DNA of 64,000 nucleotides from Luteococcus sp052116585 (GTDB taxonomy: Bacteria; Actinomycetota; Actinomycetes; Propionibacteriales; Propionibacteriaceae). Under the pieces are notes generated by a model, which was given only the letters and a program-made list of their open reading frames with translations, was not told the DNA's origin and ran no database searches. Where the stretch lies: contig NZ_JBQKKT010000004.1 in the NCBI RefSeq assembly GCF_052116585.1, positions 1 to 64,000 of the forward strand, in the 5' to 3' direction. Made by a program: the position numbers and the translations under genes. Below are positions 33,837-42,369 of this stretch, in pieces; position 1 is the first letter of the stretch, and each line of letters opens with the position of its first letter.

Positions 33837-35267
33837 TCAGTGATGGTCATCCATCGCCTGCGGCTTGATCTTGTGCACGCGCAGCGAATTGGTCTTTCCG
33901 GGGACGCCCATGGGCGAACCGGACACGATGACGATGTACTCGCCAACCTGGACCAGGCCGTCGTCGAGCAGCATCTTCTCGACGGCGCGCACCATCTCCT
34001 CGTTCTGGGTGAACTCGGGAGTGATCCGAGCCTTGACACCCCAGGTCAGCGTGAGCTGCTGGCGCGTCGACTGGTCCGGCGTGAAGCAGAGCATCGGGAT
34101 CGGCGAGCGCAGGCGAGACAGTCGACGAGCCGTGTCGCCTGACTTGGTGAAGGCGACCAGGTACTTCGCATTGACGCGCTCGGCCACCTCGGCAGCCGCC
34201 TTGGCGATCACACCGCCCGTGGTGTGCGGATCCCAGTCGATCTCGTTGATCTTGGACATGCCGTGCGTCTCGGTGTTCGTGACGATGTTGGCCATCGTGC
34301 GCACCGTCTCGATCGGGTAGGCACCCACCGAGGTCTCGCCCGACAGCATCACCGCGTCGGCGCCGTCCAGGATCGCATTGGCGACGTCGGAAGCCTCCGC
34401 ACGGGTCGGACGCGGAGCGGAGATCATCGACTCGAGCATCTGGGTGGCGACGATGACCGGCTTGGCCCACTTGCGGGCGGCGCGCACGATGCGCTTCTGC
34501 ACCAGCGGCACCTCTTCGAGCGGGAGCTCGACGCCCAGGTCACCGCGGGCCACCATGAACGCGTCGAAGGCGTCGATGATCGCGTCCAGGTTCTCGATCG
34601 CCTGGGGCTTCTCGAGCTTGGCGATGACGGGCAGGCGCTTGCCCTCCTCGTCCATGATCTCGTGCACTCGCTTGATGTCTTCGGCATTGCGCACGAACGA
34701 CAGGGCGATCATGTCGACGTCGTGCTTCAGCGCCCAGCGAAGGTCCCGCTCGTCCTTCTCGCTCAGGGCGGGGACGCTCACGGAGACGCCGGGCAGGTTG
34801 ATGCCCTTGTTGTTGGAGACCGGGCCGGCGACGGTGACGCGACAGACCACGTCCGTCTCCGTGACCTCCTTGGCCTCCAGGCCGATGCGGCCGTCGTCGA
34901 TCAGGATGGTGTCACCGGGATTGACGTCACCGGGCAGGCCCTTGAATGTGGTGGAGCAGCGCTCGTGGTCACCCAGGATGTCCTCGGTGGTGATGGTGAA
35001 GGTCTGACCGTAGCTCAGCATGACCTTGTCGTCGGCGAAACGGCCAAGCCGGATTTTGGGACCCTGCAGGTCAGCGAGAACGCCGATGGTCCGCCCCAGC
35101 TTCTCGGCAGCCTCACGAGTCTGCTTGAGGCGCTTCTCGTGCTCCGGGTGGTCGCCATGGCTCATGTTGAGGCGGGCGACGTCCATCCCGGCCATGATGA
35201 GTTCTTCCATACGCTCCGGGGTCGACACTGCCGGCCCGAGCGTGCACACAATATTAGCTCTACGCAC
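33837..35267 (-). CDS. pyk: Pyruvate kinase
   Basis: Pyk transfers phosphate from phosphoenolpyruvate to ADP, the last step of glycolysis. The 476-residue product starts VRRANIVCTLGPA and shows LNMSHGD, the catalytic signature VIAKLEKPQAIENLD, MVARGDLGVELP and ATQMLESM, followed by the C-terminal allosteric domain. The GTG at 35267 matches the family start and has TAGGGT 7 nt upstream, so the mRNA is probably leaderless. It stands alone between tRNA-Leu and rluD. Confidence 0.96.
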   Translation of the reverse strand: MRRANIVCTLGPAVSTPERMEELIMAGMDVARLNMSHGDHPEHEKRLKQTREAAEKLGRTIGVLADLQGPKIRLGRFADDKVMLSYGQTFTITTEDILGDHERCSTTFKGLPGDVNPGDTILIDDGRIGLEAKEVTETDVVCRVTVAGPVSNNKGINLPGVSVSVPALSEKDERDLRWALKHDVDMIALSFVRNAEDIKRVHEIMDEEGKRLPVIAKLEKPQAIENLDAIIDAFDAFMVARGDLGVELPLEEVPLVQKRIVRAARKWAKPVIVATQMLESMISAPRPTRAEASDVANAILDGADAVMLSGETSVGAYPIETVRTMANIVTNTETHGMSKINEIDWDPHTTGGVIAKAAAEVAERVNAKYLVAFTKSGDTARRLSRLRSPIPMLCFTPDQSTRQQLTLTWGVKARITPEFTQNEEMVRAVEKMLLDDGLVQVGEYIVIVSGSPMGVPGKTNSLRVHKIKPQAMDDHH

Positions 35268-35274
35268 GGTGGCA

Positions 35275-35280
35275 ACCCTA
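35275..35280 (-). promoter_or_regulatory. Leaderless -10 element of pyk (TAGGGT)
   Basis: TAGGGT on the minus strand lies 7 nt before the GTG at 35267. Confidence 0.5.
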
Positions 35281-35407
35281 CCGGCAGGGACAAGCAAAGA
35301 CGCCTCGCGGCACCCGGTTGCCGAAGGTTGTTCACCCTCCCGTCACACAGCGCAATCTCAGGAGTTGAACGCCTCAACTGCCTCGGAATCAGGGAATTGA
35401 CTGCCTG

Positions 35408-36328
35408 TCACCACTCACGAACCAGATCCAGCGCATGCTGTAGATCGTCCGGGTAGTTGGACCTGAAGGTGACCCACTCCCCTGTTCCCGGATGGGTGAA
35501 GGAGAGCTCCACCGCGTGCAGCCACTGGCGCTGCAGCCCCAGCCGTTCCGCAAGGACCGGATCGGCCCCATAGGTTGGATCACCGACGCAGGGATGCTTC
35601 ATCGCACTCATGTGCACCCGGATCTGGTGGGTGCGACCCGTCTCCAGATGGATCTCCAACAGGGTGGCAGCCCGGTGGGCCTCCAAGGTCTCATAATGCG
35701 TGATCGAGCGTCGGCCCCCTTCAACCACGGCCATCTTCCACTCGGAACCGGGATGCCGAGCGATCGGGGCATCGATGGTCCCGGTGAACGGGTCCGGATG
35801 CCCCTGGACCAGGGCGTGGTACGTCTTGGCGACGGTCCGGTCCCGGAAGGCCTGCTTGAGAACGGTGTAGGCCTGCTCACTCTTGGCTACCACCATCAGA
35901 CCGGAGGTACCCACATCGAGCCGCTGCACGATGCCCTGTCTCTCCGGGGCGCCACTGGTTGAGATCCGAAACCCGGCACCGGCCAGATGCTCGACCACGC
36001 TTGGCCCGTCCCACCCCAGCGATGGATGCGCCGCCACACCGACGGGCTTGTCCACCACGACGATGTCGCGATCGTCGTGCACGATCCGCACGCCCTCCAC
36101 CTCGCGTGGCGTGACCTGGACACCGCTCGGCACTGCTTCGATGTCCACTTCCAGCATGGCGCCCGACGTGACCCTGGTGGAGGACTTCTCCACCGTCACG
36201 CCATCCAACCGAACGGCGCCAGCCGCAACCAGATCTGCGATCCGGGAACGTGACAGCCCCGTCATGCGGGCAGTGGCCGCGTCCACCCGCTCGCCGTCCA
36301 AGCCATCTGGTACCAGGTGAATGCTCAT
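35408..36328 (-). CDS. rluD: RluA-family 23S rRNA pseudouridine synthase (RluD type)
   Basis: The 306-residue product joins an N-terminal S4 RNA-binding domain (LSRSRIADLVAAGAVRLDG) to a pseudouridine synthase domain. The catalytic aspartate lies in QRLDVGTSGLMV, with GRTHQIRVHM further on. The canonical motif is usually HRLD; Gln at the first position occurs in other actinobacterial members. Its ATG overlaps the lspA stop as ATGA, so it is coupled to lspA. The exact rRNA target is inferred from the family. Confidence 0.92.
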   Translation of the reverse strand: MSIHLVPDGLDGERVDAATARMTGLSRSRIADLVAAGAVRLDGVTVEKSSTRVTSGAMLEVDIEAVPSGVQVTPREVEGVRIVHDDRDIVVVDKPVGVAAHPSLGWDGPSVVEHLAGAGFRISTSGAPERQGIVQRLDVGTSGLMVVAKSEQAYTVLKQAFRDRTVAKTYHALVQGHPDPFTGTIDAPIARHPGSEWKMAVVEGGRRSITHYETLEAHRAATLLEIHLETGRTHQIRVHMSAMKHPCVGDPTYGADPVLAERLGLQRQWLHAVELSFTHPGTGEWVTFRSNYPDDLQHALDLVREW

Positions 36329-36882
36329 GCGCCCTCCTCCGGCTCGCCGCGCAGCGCCTGGACCACCAGGACCGCGGCCGTGCAGGTGATGAAGATGTCC
36401 GCGACATTGAAGATCGCAAAGTGGGGCAGCTGGAAGAAGTCGATCACATGGCCTCGCAGGAAGCCCGGTGGGCGCACCAGACGATCAACCAGGTTGCCGA
36501 CGATCCCGGCGGTCGCCATGCCGGCCAGCACTCCCGACGAGAACCGCCGCACCCGTGGTGCCACGACGGTGAGCATCACGATGGAGGCCACCAGGGCGAG
36601 CACGCTGATCACCACGGTGGAACCCTCCCCCAGCGAGAAGGCCGCTCCCGGATTGCGGATCAACCGCAGACGCAGCACGCCGCCCAGCAAGCGGGGTGGG
36701 TTGGCCGGATCCAGGTGGGTCACCGCCAGATGTTTGGTCCACTGGTCCAGGGCCAAGCCGGACACGGCGACAACGGCCATCGCCCACCGGGCAGCGGTGG
36801 GCGAGGTCTTCCCGCGACCCTCCAGGTCCGGGTGGCTGGCGCTGGTTATCGTCGTTCCTCGCGCTGCTTGCAGCGCACGCAC
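36325..36882 (-). CDS. lspA: Lipoprotein signal peptidase II
   Basis: LspA is a membrane aspartyl protease that removes the signal peptide of prolipoproteins, such as the two Rieske lipoproteins in this window. The product has four membrane segments and the two catalytic aspartates in GNLVDRL and FNVADIF. The start is uncertain: no candidate has a good ribosome site. I give the GTG at 36882 (185 residues, inside the end of the dksA-like gene), because homologues have a cytoplasmic tail before the first helix; an ATG at 36780 would give 151 residues and remove it. It is coupled to rluD downstream. Confidence 0.9.
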   Translation of the reverse strand: MRALQAARGTTITSASHPDLEGRGKTSPTAARWAMAVVAVSGLALDQWTKHLAVTHLDPANPPRLLGGVLRLRLIRNPGAAFSLGEGSTVVISVLALVASIVMLTVVAPRVRRFSSGVLAGMATAGIVGNLVDRLVRPPGFLRGHVIDFFQLPHFAIFNVADIFITCTAAVLVVQALRGEPEEGA

Positions 36883-37268
36883 ATCGTGGCTCGTGGGAAG
36901 GCCTGCAGGCGGGCCTTGCCGATGGGCTCGCCACAGGTCTCGCACAGACCGTACTGTCCCTTGTCGAACAGGCTCAGGGCCAGTTCCGACTGGTCGAGCA
37001 TCTCGCGAGCATTCTGCGCGAGCGACATTTCCTGGTCACGTTCGAAGTTGGACGAACCAACATCGGCCGGGTCACGGCCCGCACCGTCGGAGCCCTCCCG
37101 CATCAGGCCAGCGAGTTCAGCCTCGGCCACCTCGATGGCCTTGCGCATGCGCTCGATGTCATTCGAGAGTTCCTCGCGAACCTCGGCAACCTCCTCGGGG
37201 GTCCAAGGATCCTCGCCCTCGCGAACCGGAAGGACCACCTGCTCGCCCTCGGACTTGCTGCTGGCCAT
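36846..37268 (-). CDS. DksA/TraR family C4 zinc-finger protein
   Basis: The 140-residue product has an N-terminal acidic coiled-coil (about 23-98) and a C-terminal C4 zinc finger, CETCGEPIGKARL with CVRCKQ, in the CxxC-x17-CxxC layout of the DksA/TraR group. The acidic tip motif of true DksA was not seen, so an RNA polymerase secondary-channel role is uncertain. GGGAG lies 8 nt before the ATG. The lspA start lies inside its 3' end, and lspA and rluD follow, a common actinobacterial order. Confidence 0.9.
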   Translation of the reverse strand: MASSKSEGEQVVLPVREGEDPWTPEEVAEVREELSNDIERMRKAIEVAEAELAGLMREGSDGAGRDPADVGSSNFERDQEMSLAQNAREMLDQSELALSLFDKGQYGLCETCGEPIGKARLQAFPRATMCVRCKQREERR

Positions 37269-37424
37269 CTACTGCTCCCTCGTGAACGGGACGACACCCG
37301 TGGGGTGTCGACATCTCCAACCGACGGCACCTTGCCGTCTGAGGTGCGAAGATACACCAGCTGTCAACAGGGCGCATGAACGGCAGCCCCCAAATGGACC
37401 GTCAGCATCGCATCGACACGGTAA

Positions 37425-37455
37425 AGGGTCCCGTCACCAGCGGTGACGGGACCCT
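37425..37455 (-). terminator. Perfect 14-bp hairpin after divIVA
   Basis: AGGGTCCCGTCACC pairs perfectly with 37442-37455 around the triloop AGC, followed on the minus strand by a short TTTACC. It ends the dcw cluster transcript. Confidence 0.8.
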
Positions 37456-37482
37456 GCACAGGTCTGTCCAGATTTCTGCCGG

Positions 37483-38472
37483 TCAGTTGCCCTCGGCCAG
37501 CAGCGCGTCGAGGCGAGGGGTGGCGGAGCTGCCCTGGGCAGCATTCGCACGAACCTCGCTCAGCGCGACGGGAGCATCGCTGGGCTCCAGCTTCTCGCCC
37601 TTCAGCTTGTCCAGCATCGAGGTGAAGTGGGCGGTCATGTTCTGGCGGTACTGCCCCTCGAAGGAACGCAGCTGGTCCACCTTGCCCACCAGCTCGTCAC
37701 GCTCGGCCTCGAGCTTGGCGAACAGCTCACGACGACGGTTCTCGACGTCGCTGTTGACCCGCTCGGAGTTGGTACGGGCTTCGGCAGCCAGTCGCTGGGC
37801 CTCGGCCTTGGCAGCGGCCGTCAGCTGGTCCGCATTCACGCGGGCCTCGGACTGCGTGCGCTCGGCGCGCGTCTGGGCGTCAAGGGTCAGCTCGTGAGCC
37901 TGACGCTTGGCCTCCTCCAGCTTGCGCAGCGCCTCGTTCTCCGCCTCGGTCACCACCGACTCCGCCTGCTCCGTGGCCAGCTGCACGAGCCGGGTCACGG
38001 CCGGGCTGGCCTGGGCTGCGGTGGAGACGACGATCTTCTCGATCTTGGAACCATTCTGACCGTCCATCACCGTGAGAGCCGTGGACTGGCGAGCGCTCTC
38101 GAGCTCACCGCTCAGCGCCTCCATCTGACGACGCAGGTCATGGTTCTCCTCGCGCAGACGCTGCAGCTCCGCCTCCTGGGCCTTGTTCGGCGCAGCAGCC
38201 ACGGGCGCCGCCGCGGGGGCCTGGGTGTTCTTGCGCGCCTGCTCGAGCTCGGCACGCAGGCGGTCATTCTCCTCCTGCAGGCCCGAGTCCTGGGCATCGG
38301 AGTCAAGGGCCTCGAGCTGGGCGCGCAGGCGCTCGTTCTCCTCGAGAATGGTGCCGAAGGTCATGTCAACCTTGTCGACGAAGTCGTCCACCTCGGTGGC
38401 ACGGTAGCCCTCGCCCACTCGCTTGGCGATCGGGAAGCGAACGTTCTTCACGTCCTCAAGGGTCAGCGTCAT
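37483..38472 (-). CDS. divIVA: DivIVA-family polar growth protein (Wag31)
   Basis: Wag31/DivIVA binds curved membrane and organises polar or septal growth in actinobacteria. The 329-residue product begins MTLTLEDVKNVRFP, has the N-terminal membrane-binding DivIVA domain with VGEGYRATEVDDFVDKV (19-35), then two long coiled-coils separated by a Pro/Ala linker (about 84-95). GGGAG lies 6 nt before the ATG at 38472. It is the last gene of the dcw cluster here. yggT, usually between sepF and divIVA, is missing; the gap holds an inverted repeat and a candidate promoter. Confidence 0.95.
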   Translation of the reverse strand: MTLTLEDVKNVRFPIAKRVGEGYRATEVDDFVDKVDMTFGTILEENERLRAQLEALDSDAQDSGLQEENDRLRAELEQARKNTQAPAAAPVAAAPNKAQEAELQRLREENHDLRRQMEALSGELESARQSTALTVMDGQNGSKIEKIVVSTAAQASPAVTRLVQLATEQAESVVTEAENEALRKLEEAKRQAHELTLDAQTRAERTQSEARVNADQLTAAAKAEAQRLAAEARTNSERVNSDVENRRRELFAKLEAERDELVGKVDQLRSFEGQYRQNMTAHFTSMLDKLKGEKLEPSDAPVALSEVRANAAQGSSATPRLDALLAEGN

Positions 38473-38582
38473 GTGTAACTCCCAGCTCGATGGCGTTGTC
38501 GTGCCCGCGGCGCGCGTGGGCACTGTTTCGGCCCTGACACCCGTTGGCATTGTCTCGCCCCTGGCTCAGGGGCCTGCCCGTT

Positions 38583-38588
38583 AGGCTA
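38583..38588 (-). promoter_or_regulatory. Candidate divIVA -10 (TAGCCT)
   Basis: TAGCCT on the minus strand, with TGGTGA 17 bp upstream, would give a leader of about 105 nt to the divIVA start, which contains a small GCCCCTG/CAGGGGC hairpin at 38557-38573. Confidence 0.4.
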
Positions 38589-38616
38589 CTCCAGCACCGA
38601 CGGCCTCACCACCGCA

Positions 38617-38659
38617 GGTTGAGGGTTTGGGTGTCTTGACAGCCGTCAAACCCTCAACC
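38617..38659 (-). terminator. 13-bp inverted repeat between sepF and divIVA
   Basis: GGTTGAGGGTTTG (38617-38629) pairs perfectly with 38647-38659, with a smaller TGTC/GACA hairpin in the loop. It begins about 18 bp after the sepF stop and lies just upstream of the candidate divIVA promoter, so it may be a sepF terminator or an operator. Confidence 0.5.
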
Positions 38660-38677
38660 AGCAGGGAAAAGCAGCAT

Positions 38678-39208
38678 TCAGCTCTGGTTGAAGAATCCGC
38701 CCGCTGCGATGCGTTCCTTGTCCTCGGCCGTGACCGTCACATTCTGCGGCGAAAGGAGGAAAACCTTGCTGGTAACGCGCTCGATGGTGCCTCGCAGACC
38801 GAAGATGAGCCCGGCGGCGAAGTCGATCAGACGCTTCGCATCCGCATCCTCCATGTCCGACAGGTTCATGATCACCGGGACATTGTCGCGATAGTGCTCA
38901 CCAATGGTCCGCGCCTCGTTGTAGGTGCGCGGGTGCACGGTGATGATGCGGGTCAGGTCTGCCGTGCGGGGCTCGTTCGAGGCCGTGCCAGCCGCCTGGG
39001 TGGCCGCCGGTCGGTTGTTGACCGTGACCGCCTGCGGCTGGACCTGGGTGGTGGCGCGACGCTCCGGCAGCGAGGTGATCTGCGAGGGTTCGTGGTTCTC
39101 GTCGGTGAAGACCTCCTCGGTCAGTTCACCGTCGACCTCGTAGTCGTAGCGCGAGTCCTCGATGAGGCCGAGCCACTTGCCCACCTTCTTCATGCTGCTG
39201 TCCGACAT
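38678..39208 (-). CDS. sepF: Cell division protein SepF
   Basis: SepF anchors FtsZ to the membrane in bacteria without FtsA; no ftsA is seen in this cluster. The 176-residue product has an N-terminal amphipathic start (MSDSSMKKVGKWLGLI), an acidic linker and the C-terminal SepF domain (about 85-166) with VPVIMNLSDMEDADAKRLID and the phenylalanine-rich end GGFFNQS. AGGAGGG lies 5 nt before the ATG. It follows pgeF and precedes divIVA. Confidence 0.95.
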   Translation of the reverse strand: MSDSSMKKVGKWLGLIEDSRYDYEVDGELTEEVFTDENHEPSQITSLPERRATTQVQPQAVTVNNRPAATQAAGTASNEPRTADLTRIITVHPRTYNEARTIGEHYRDNVPVIMNLSDMEDADAKRLIDFAAGLIFGLRGTIERVTSKVFLLSPQNVTVTAEDKERIAAGGFFNQS

Positions 39209-39275
39209 GTGCCCTCCTGGAATGACGTCACCGACGAGGTTACCCTGCACCCCCGCACGCTCGCGGGGCCACGAC

Positions 39276-40046
39276 TCACGACACGCGCCAAATGATGCCC
39301 ACCTGGCGGCCGGCCCCGCGTCCGTCCCGACGGTGCGAGTGCAGGTCTGGACTTGTGAGAGTACAGGGATCATGTCGGTTGACCGAGACGCCAGCCTGCT
39401 CGAGCTGCCGCTGGCACCCCTCCCCCAGGTCGAGCGACGGCGTTCCCCAGCTCGTCCGCGCACGACTTCCGGGATGACGCGACTCCACCTCGTCGGCCAT
39501 GTCCTGGGGCACCTCGTAGCACTGGCCGCACACGTGCGGCCCGATCCACGCCTCCACCTCGCTCGCACCCACGGAGCGCATCACGTCGAGGGTCGCGATC
39601 AGCACGCCCTGGTCAAAGCCGACGCGTCCCGCATGCGCGGCACCCAGTACGCCGCGCCGCCGATCGGCCAACAGAACGGGGACGCAGTCCGCCACCCGGA
39701 TCGCCAGTGCCACTCCGGCCTGGGTGGTGACCATGGCATCGGCCACCGGCAGTGGCGGGACCCCAGCGGGCTCCCCCAGCCAGTGCTCAGGCCCCCAGCG
39801 GTGTGTGAGGAAGTCCTCGTCCACCAGCAGGACATCGGCGCCATGCACCTGGTTCAACGTCACCATCGTTTCGATGCCCAGCTCGTCCAGGACGGCGCGG
39901 CCATTGCGCCTGAGGGCAGCCAGGTCATCGACGTCCGTACGGCCCAGGTTCAACGAACCCATGGTGCCGGCGCTGTGACCGCCATGGCGGTCGGTGAACG
40001 CGAGGCCCGTGCCAGAGGCACCAGGCCGTTCGAGGTACGAGAACAT
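39276..40046 (-). CDS. pgeF: PgeF/YfiH (laccase-domain) family protein
   Basis: PgeF-family proteins, once called polyphenol oxidases, are linked to editing of peptidoglycan precursors (removal of misincorporated serine in E. coli) and to purine nucleoside phosphorolysis in some members. The 256-residue product has the conserved metal-site segments NQVHGADV, VADCVPVLL and GAAHAGRVG, and GPHVCGQCYEV. The ATG at 40046 has TAGGCT 6 nt upstream and no ribosome site. It lies directly after ftsZ. The exact reaction in this organism is not shown by the sequence. Confidence 0.92.
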   Translation of the reverse strand: MFSYLERPGASGTGLAFTDRHGGHSAGTMGSLNLGRTDVDDLAALRRNGRAVLDELGIETMVTLNQVHGADVLLVDEDFLTHRWGPEHWLGEPAGVPPLPVADAMVTTQAGVALAIRVADCVPVLLADRRRGVLGAAHAGRVGFDQGVLIATLDVMRSVGASEVEAWIGPHVCGQCYEVPQDMADEVESRHPGSRARTSWGTPSLDLGEGCQRQLEQAGVSVNRHDPCTLTSPDLHSHRRDGRGAGRQVGIIWRVS

Positions 40047-40052
40047 GCCTCG

Positions 40053-40058
40053 AGCCTA
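40053..40058 (-). promoter_or_regulatory. Leaderless -10 element of pgeF (TAGGCT)
   Basis: TAGGCT on the minus strand lies 6 nt before the ATG at 40046, between the gene and the hairpin after ftsZ. Confidence 0.45.
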
Positions 40059-40070
40059 GACGTGAACGAA

Positions 40071-40105
40071 CCGAGGCCCACGAACCGGTGGTTCGCGGGC
40101 CTCGG
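40071..40105 (-). terminator. 16-bp hairpin after ftsZ
   Basis: CCGAGGCCCACGAACC pairs over 16 bp with 40090-40105, with one G-U wobble in the minus-strand RNA and a 3-nt loop. It begins 9 bp after the ftsZ stop, so ftsZ mRNA probably ends here and pgeF starts anew. Confidence 0.7.
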
Positions 40106-40113
40106 GTCAGGAC

Positions 40114-41394
40114 TCACTTCAGGAAGTCGGGAATGTCCAGCTCGTCATCGTCCTCCACCGGACGGGGCGTACGAGCAGTCTCGAAGCCCTGGTTGTGCTG
40201 CGGCGCATTCTGCTGCGGCGCAGGATGGGCCGGCGCGCTGAACGGGCTGCTCTGCCCCTGCTGGGGCTGGGCCGGCGTGAACTGCGGCTGGCTGGGGGCG
40301 CTCGAACTGGTCACCTGCGGCCCGCGCGCCACCTGGGTGGCGGTGGGCGTGTTCTGCGCCTGCGGCGGGGTGAGAGCCGTGTTGCGGGTGCCATTGGTGT
40401 TCAGGCCGGGGGCACGCTGGATGCCCGGCTGACGCTTGGGCGGGGAACCGCCGTCGAAGCCAGCTGCGATGACGGTGACGCGCACCTCGTCGCCCAGGGC
40501 GTCATCGATGATCGTGCCGAAGATGATGTTCGCCTCGTCGTGGGCGGCAGCCTCGATCAGGTTGGCCGCCGCGGAAACCTCGAAGAGGCCGAGGTCGGAG
40601 CCGCCGGCGATGGACAGCAGCACGCCGTGCGCGCCATCGATGGAAGCCTCGAGCAGCGGCGAGTTGATCGCCGTCTCGGCAGCCGCCCGAGCACGATCCT
40701 CTCCCCTCGCCGAGCCGATGCCCATCAGCGCCGAGCCCGCATTGCTCATGACCGACTTCACGTCGGCGAAGTCAAGGTTGATCACGCCGGGGGTGGTGAT
40801 CAGGTCGGTGATGCCCGAGACACCCTGCATCAGCACCTGGTCGGCCTGCTTGAAGGCCTCCAGGATGGCGATCTGGTGATCCGTCATCTGCAAGAGCTTG
40901 TCATTGGGGATCACGATCAAGGTGTCGACCTCGTCGCGCAGGCGGGAGATGCCCTCCTCGGCCTGAGTGGAGCGACGCTTGCCCTCGAAGGAGAAGGGGC
41001 GAGTCACCACGCCGATGGTCAAGGCACCGATCGAGCGGGCGATCTTGGCCACGACGGGGGCGCCACCGGTACCGGTTCCGCCACCCTCACCGGCGGTCAC
41101 GAAGACCATGTCGGCCCCGCGCAGGGTCTCCTCGATCTCCTCCGCATGGTCCTCGGCGGCCTGACGACCCTTGTCCGGATCCGCGCCGGCACCCAGACCA
41201 CGGGTCAGTTCGCGGCCCACGTCGAGCTTCACGTCGGCATCACTCATCAGCAGCGCCTGGGCATCGGTGTTGATCGCGATGAACTCAACACCCTTGAGGC
41301 CGGCCTCGATCATTCGGTTGACGGCATTCACACCGCCGCCGCCGACGCCGACGACCTTGATCACTGCCAGATAGTTCTGCGAAGCACTCGCCAC
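40114..41394 (-). CDS. ftsZ: Cell division protein FtsZ
   Basis: FtsZ is the tubulin-like GTPase that builds the division ring. The 426-residue product has VGVGGGGVNAVNRM, the tubulin signature GGGTGTGGAPV, the T7-loop region NLDFADVKSVM, then a Gln/Pro-rich linker (about 320-410) and the conserved C-terminal peptide DDELDIPDFLK that binds SepF and FtsW-type partners. The GTG at 41394 has only a weak ribosome site. A TGGACA-18-TAGCCT promoter lies about 100 bp upstream in the ftsQ-ftsZ gap, so ftsZ has its own transcript. Confidence 0.97.
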   Translation of the reverse strand: MASASQNYLAVIKVVGVGGGGVNAVNRMIEAGLKGVEFIAINTDAQALLMSDADVKLDVGRELTRGLGAGADPDKGRQAAEDHAEEIEETLRGADMVFVTAGEGGGTGTGGAPVVAKIARSIGALTIGVVTRPFSFEGKRRSTQAEEGISRLRDEVDTLIVIPNDKLLQMTDHQIAILEAFKQADQVLMQGVSGITDLITTPGVINLDFADVKSVMSNAGSALMGIGSARGEDRARAAAETAINSPLLEASIDGAHGVLLSIAGGSDLGLFEVSAAANLIEAAAHDEANIIFGTIIDDALGDEVRVTVIAAGFDGGSPPKRQPGIQRAPGLNTNGTRNTALTPPQAQNTPTATQVARGPQVTSSSAPSQPQFTPAQPQQGQSSPFSAPAHPAPQQNAPQHNQGFETARTPRPVEDDDELDIPDFLK

Positions 41395-41497
41395 GGGGAT
41401 CCCGCCTCAATTCTTGTCAGTACGGACCTTGCGAACCTGTCGTCGCCCGATGGATCCACCTGGACGCCCGGGGGGAGACGGAACGGTTGACTCACAC

Positions 41498-41527
41498 AGG
41501 CTATGAGCTGCACAAAACCCGTGTCCA
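41498..41527 (-). promoter_or_regulatory. ftsZ promoter (TGGACA, 18-bp spacer, TAGCCT)
   Basis: On the minus strand TGGACA (41522-41527) and TAGCCT (41498-41503) stand 18 bp apart in the 213-bp gap between ftsQ and ftsZ. The leader would be about 95 nt. Confidence 0.55.
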
Positions 41528-41607
41528 ACAGTGCAGGCCGAACTGGTCGAGAGTCTCAACCAACCCTTGAGCCCTGCCCTGAAGGTCTGCCAGCCGCGCG
41601 CAACGGG

Positions 41608-42369
41608 TCACCGGGTGCTGGGCGTGGCAGGGGAACTGACGTCGAAGACCGTGGCCTGTTCCCCCAGCAGCACCTGCAGCACCCTGCCCTTGTCCTGGGA
41701 CGCGGCGGCACTGCCCCAGATGACCTTGCGCCCCTCGTCCAGGGCCAGCTCGATCCGGTCCGGACTGCCCGCCCGCACCACCTGCACCTGGGAGGCAACC
41801 TCCGGTGGCAGGCTGGCCACCACACTGGCCACATCGGCCAGCAGGCGGTTGTCCACCGTCGCCGTCTCGGCCTGCAGCACACCCTTCACGGGCTTGGGCA
41901 CGTCGGCGAAGACCACGCCGGCGGCATCCACGGCCTGCAGCCTGGCGCCGACACGTCGATGGAAGACCGCGCGACGCTCCGTCACCTCGATGACCACGGT
42001 GCCGGGCGGCCGGGTGTGCACCTGGACTCCCTCCACGGCAGTGATGCCCGTCGACACGCGCTGGGCGATGTCAGCCGAGTCCAGCTGGGCCAATGGCGTC
42101 CCGACGGGAACCTGCGCCACCCGGGAGACCTGGTCCTGGGGAATCGTGCTGGTGCCCCTGACCTCAACCTGGCGCACCGAGAGCACCGGCGAGAAGCGCA
42201 CCAACCACACGAGGGCCAGCGACGCCACCACCATCGCCACGGCCAGGGCGATGGTCATCCTGCGCCGACGGGTCTCCCGGCGACGACGCTCCTCGATGGC
42301 GGCCGAGACGTCCGTCGGGGTAGCCGGGCGGGGCCTGGACCTGCCATCTGCGGCAGTGGAGGGAACCAT
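41608..42369 (-). CDS. ftsQ: Cell division protein FtsQ/DivIB
   Basis: FtsQ links the FtsL-FtsB pair to the septal synthase complex. The 253-residue product has an Arg-rich cytoplasmic tail (ERRRRETRRRR), one membrane helix (about 39-58), a POTRA domain beginning VRQVEVRGTSTIPQDQV (about 66-135) and the beta-domain with VVFADVP. The ATG overlaps the murC stop as TGATG. The end is followed by the ftsZ promoter region. Confidence 0.93.
   Translation of the reverse strand: MVPSTAADGRSRPRPATPTDVSAAIEERRRRETRRRRMTIALAVAMVVASLALVWLVRFSPVLSVRQVEVRGTSTIPQDQVSRVAQVPVGTPLAQLDSADIAQRVSTGITAVEGVQVHTRPPGTVVIEVTERRAVFHRRVGARLQAVDAAGVVFADVPKPVKGVLQAETATVDNRLLADVASVVASLPPEVASQVQVVRAGSPDRIELALDEGRKVIWGSAAASQDKGRVLQVLLGEQATVFDVSSPATPSTR

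Noticed and set aside
35408..36328. Loss of the catalytic site in RluD because HRLD reads QRLD
   Set aside because: The catalytic aspartate is kept and Gln at the first position occurs in other members of the family.
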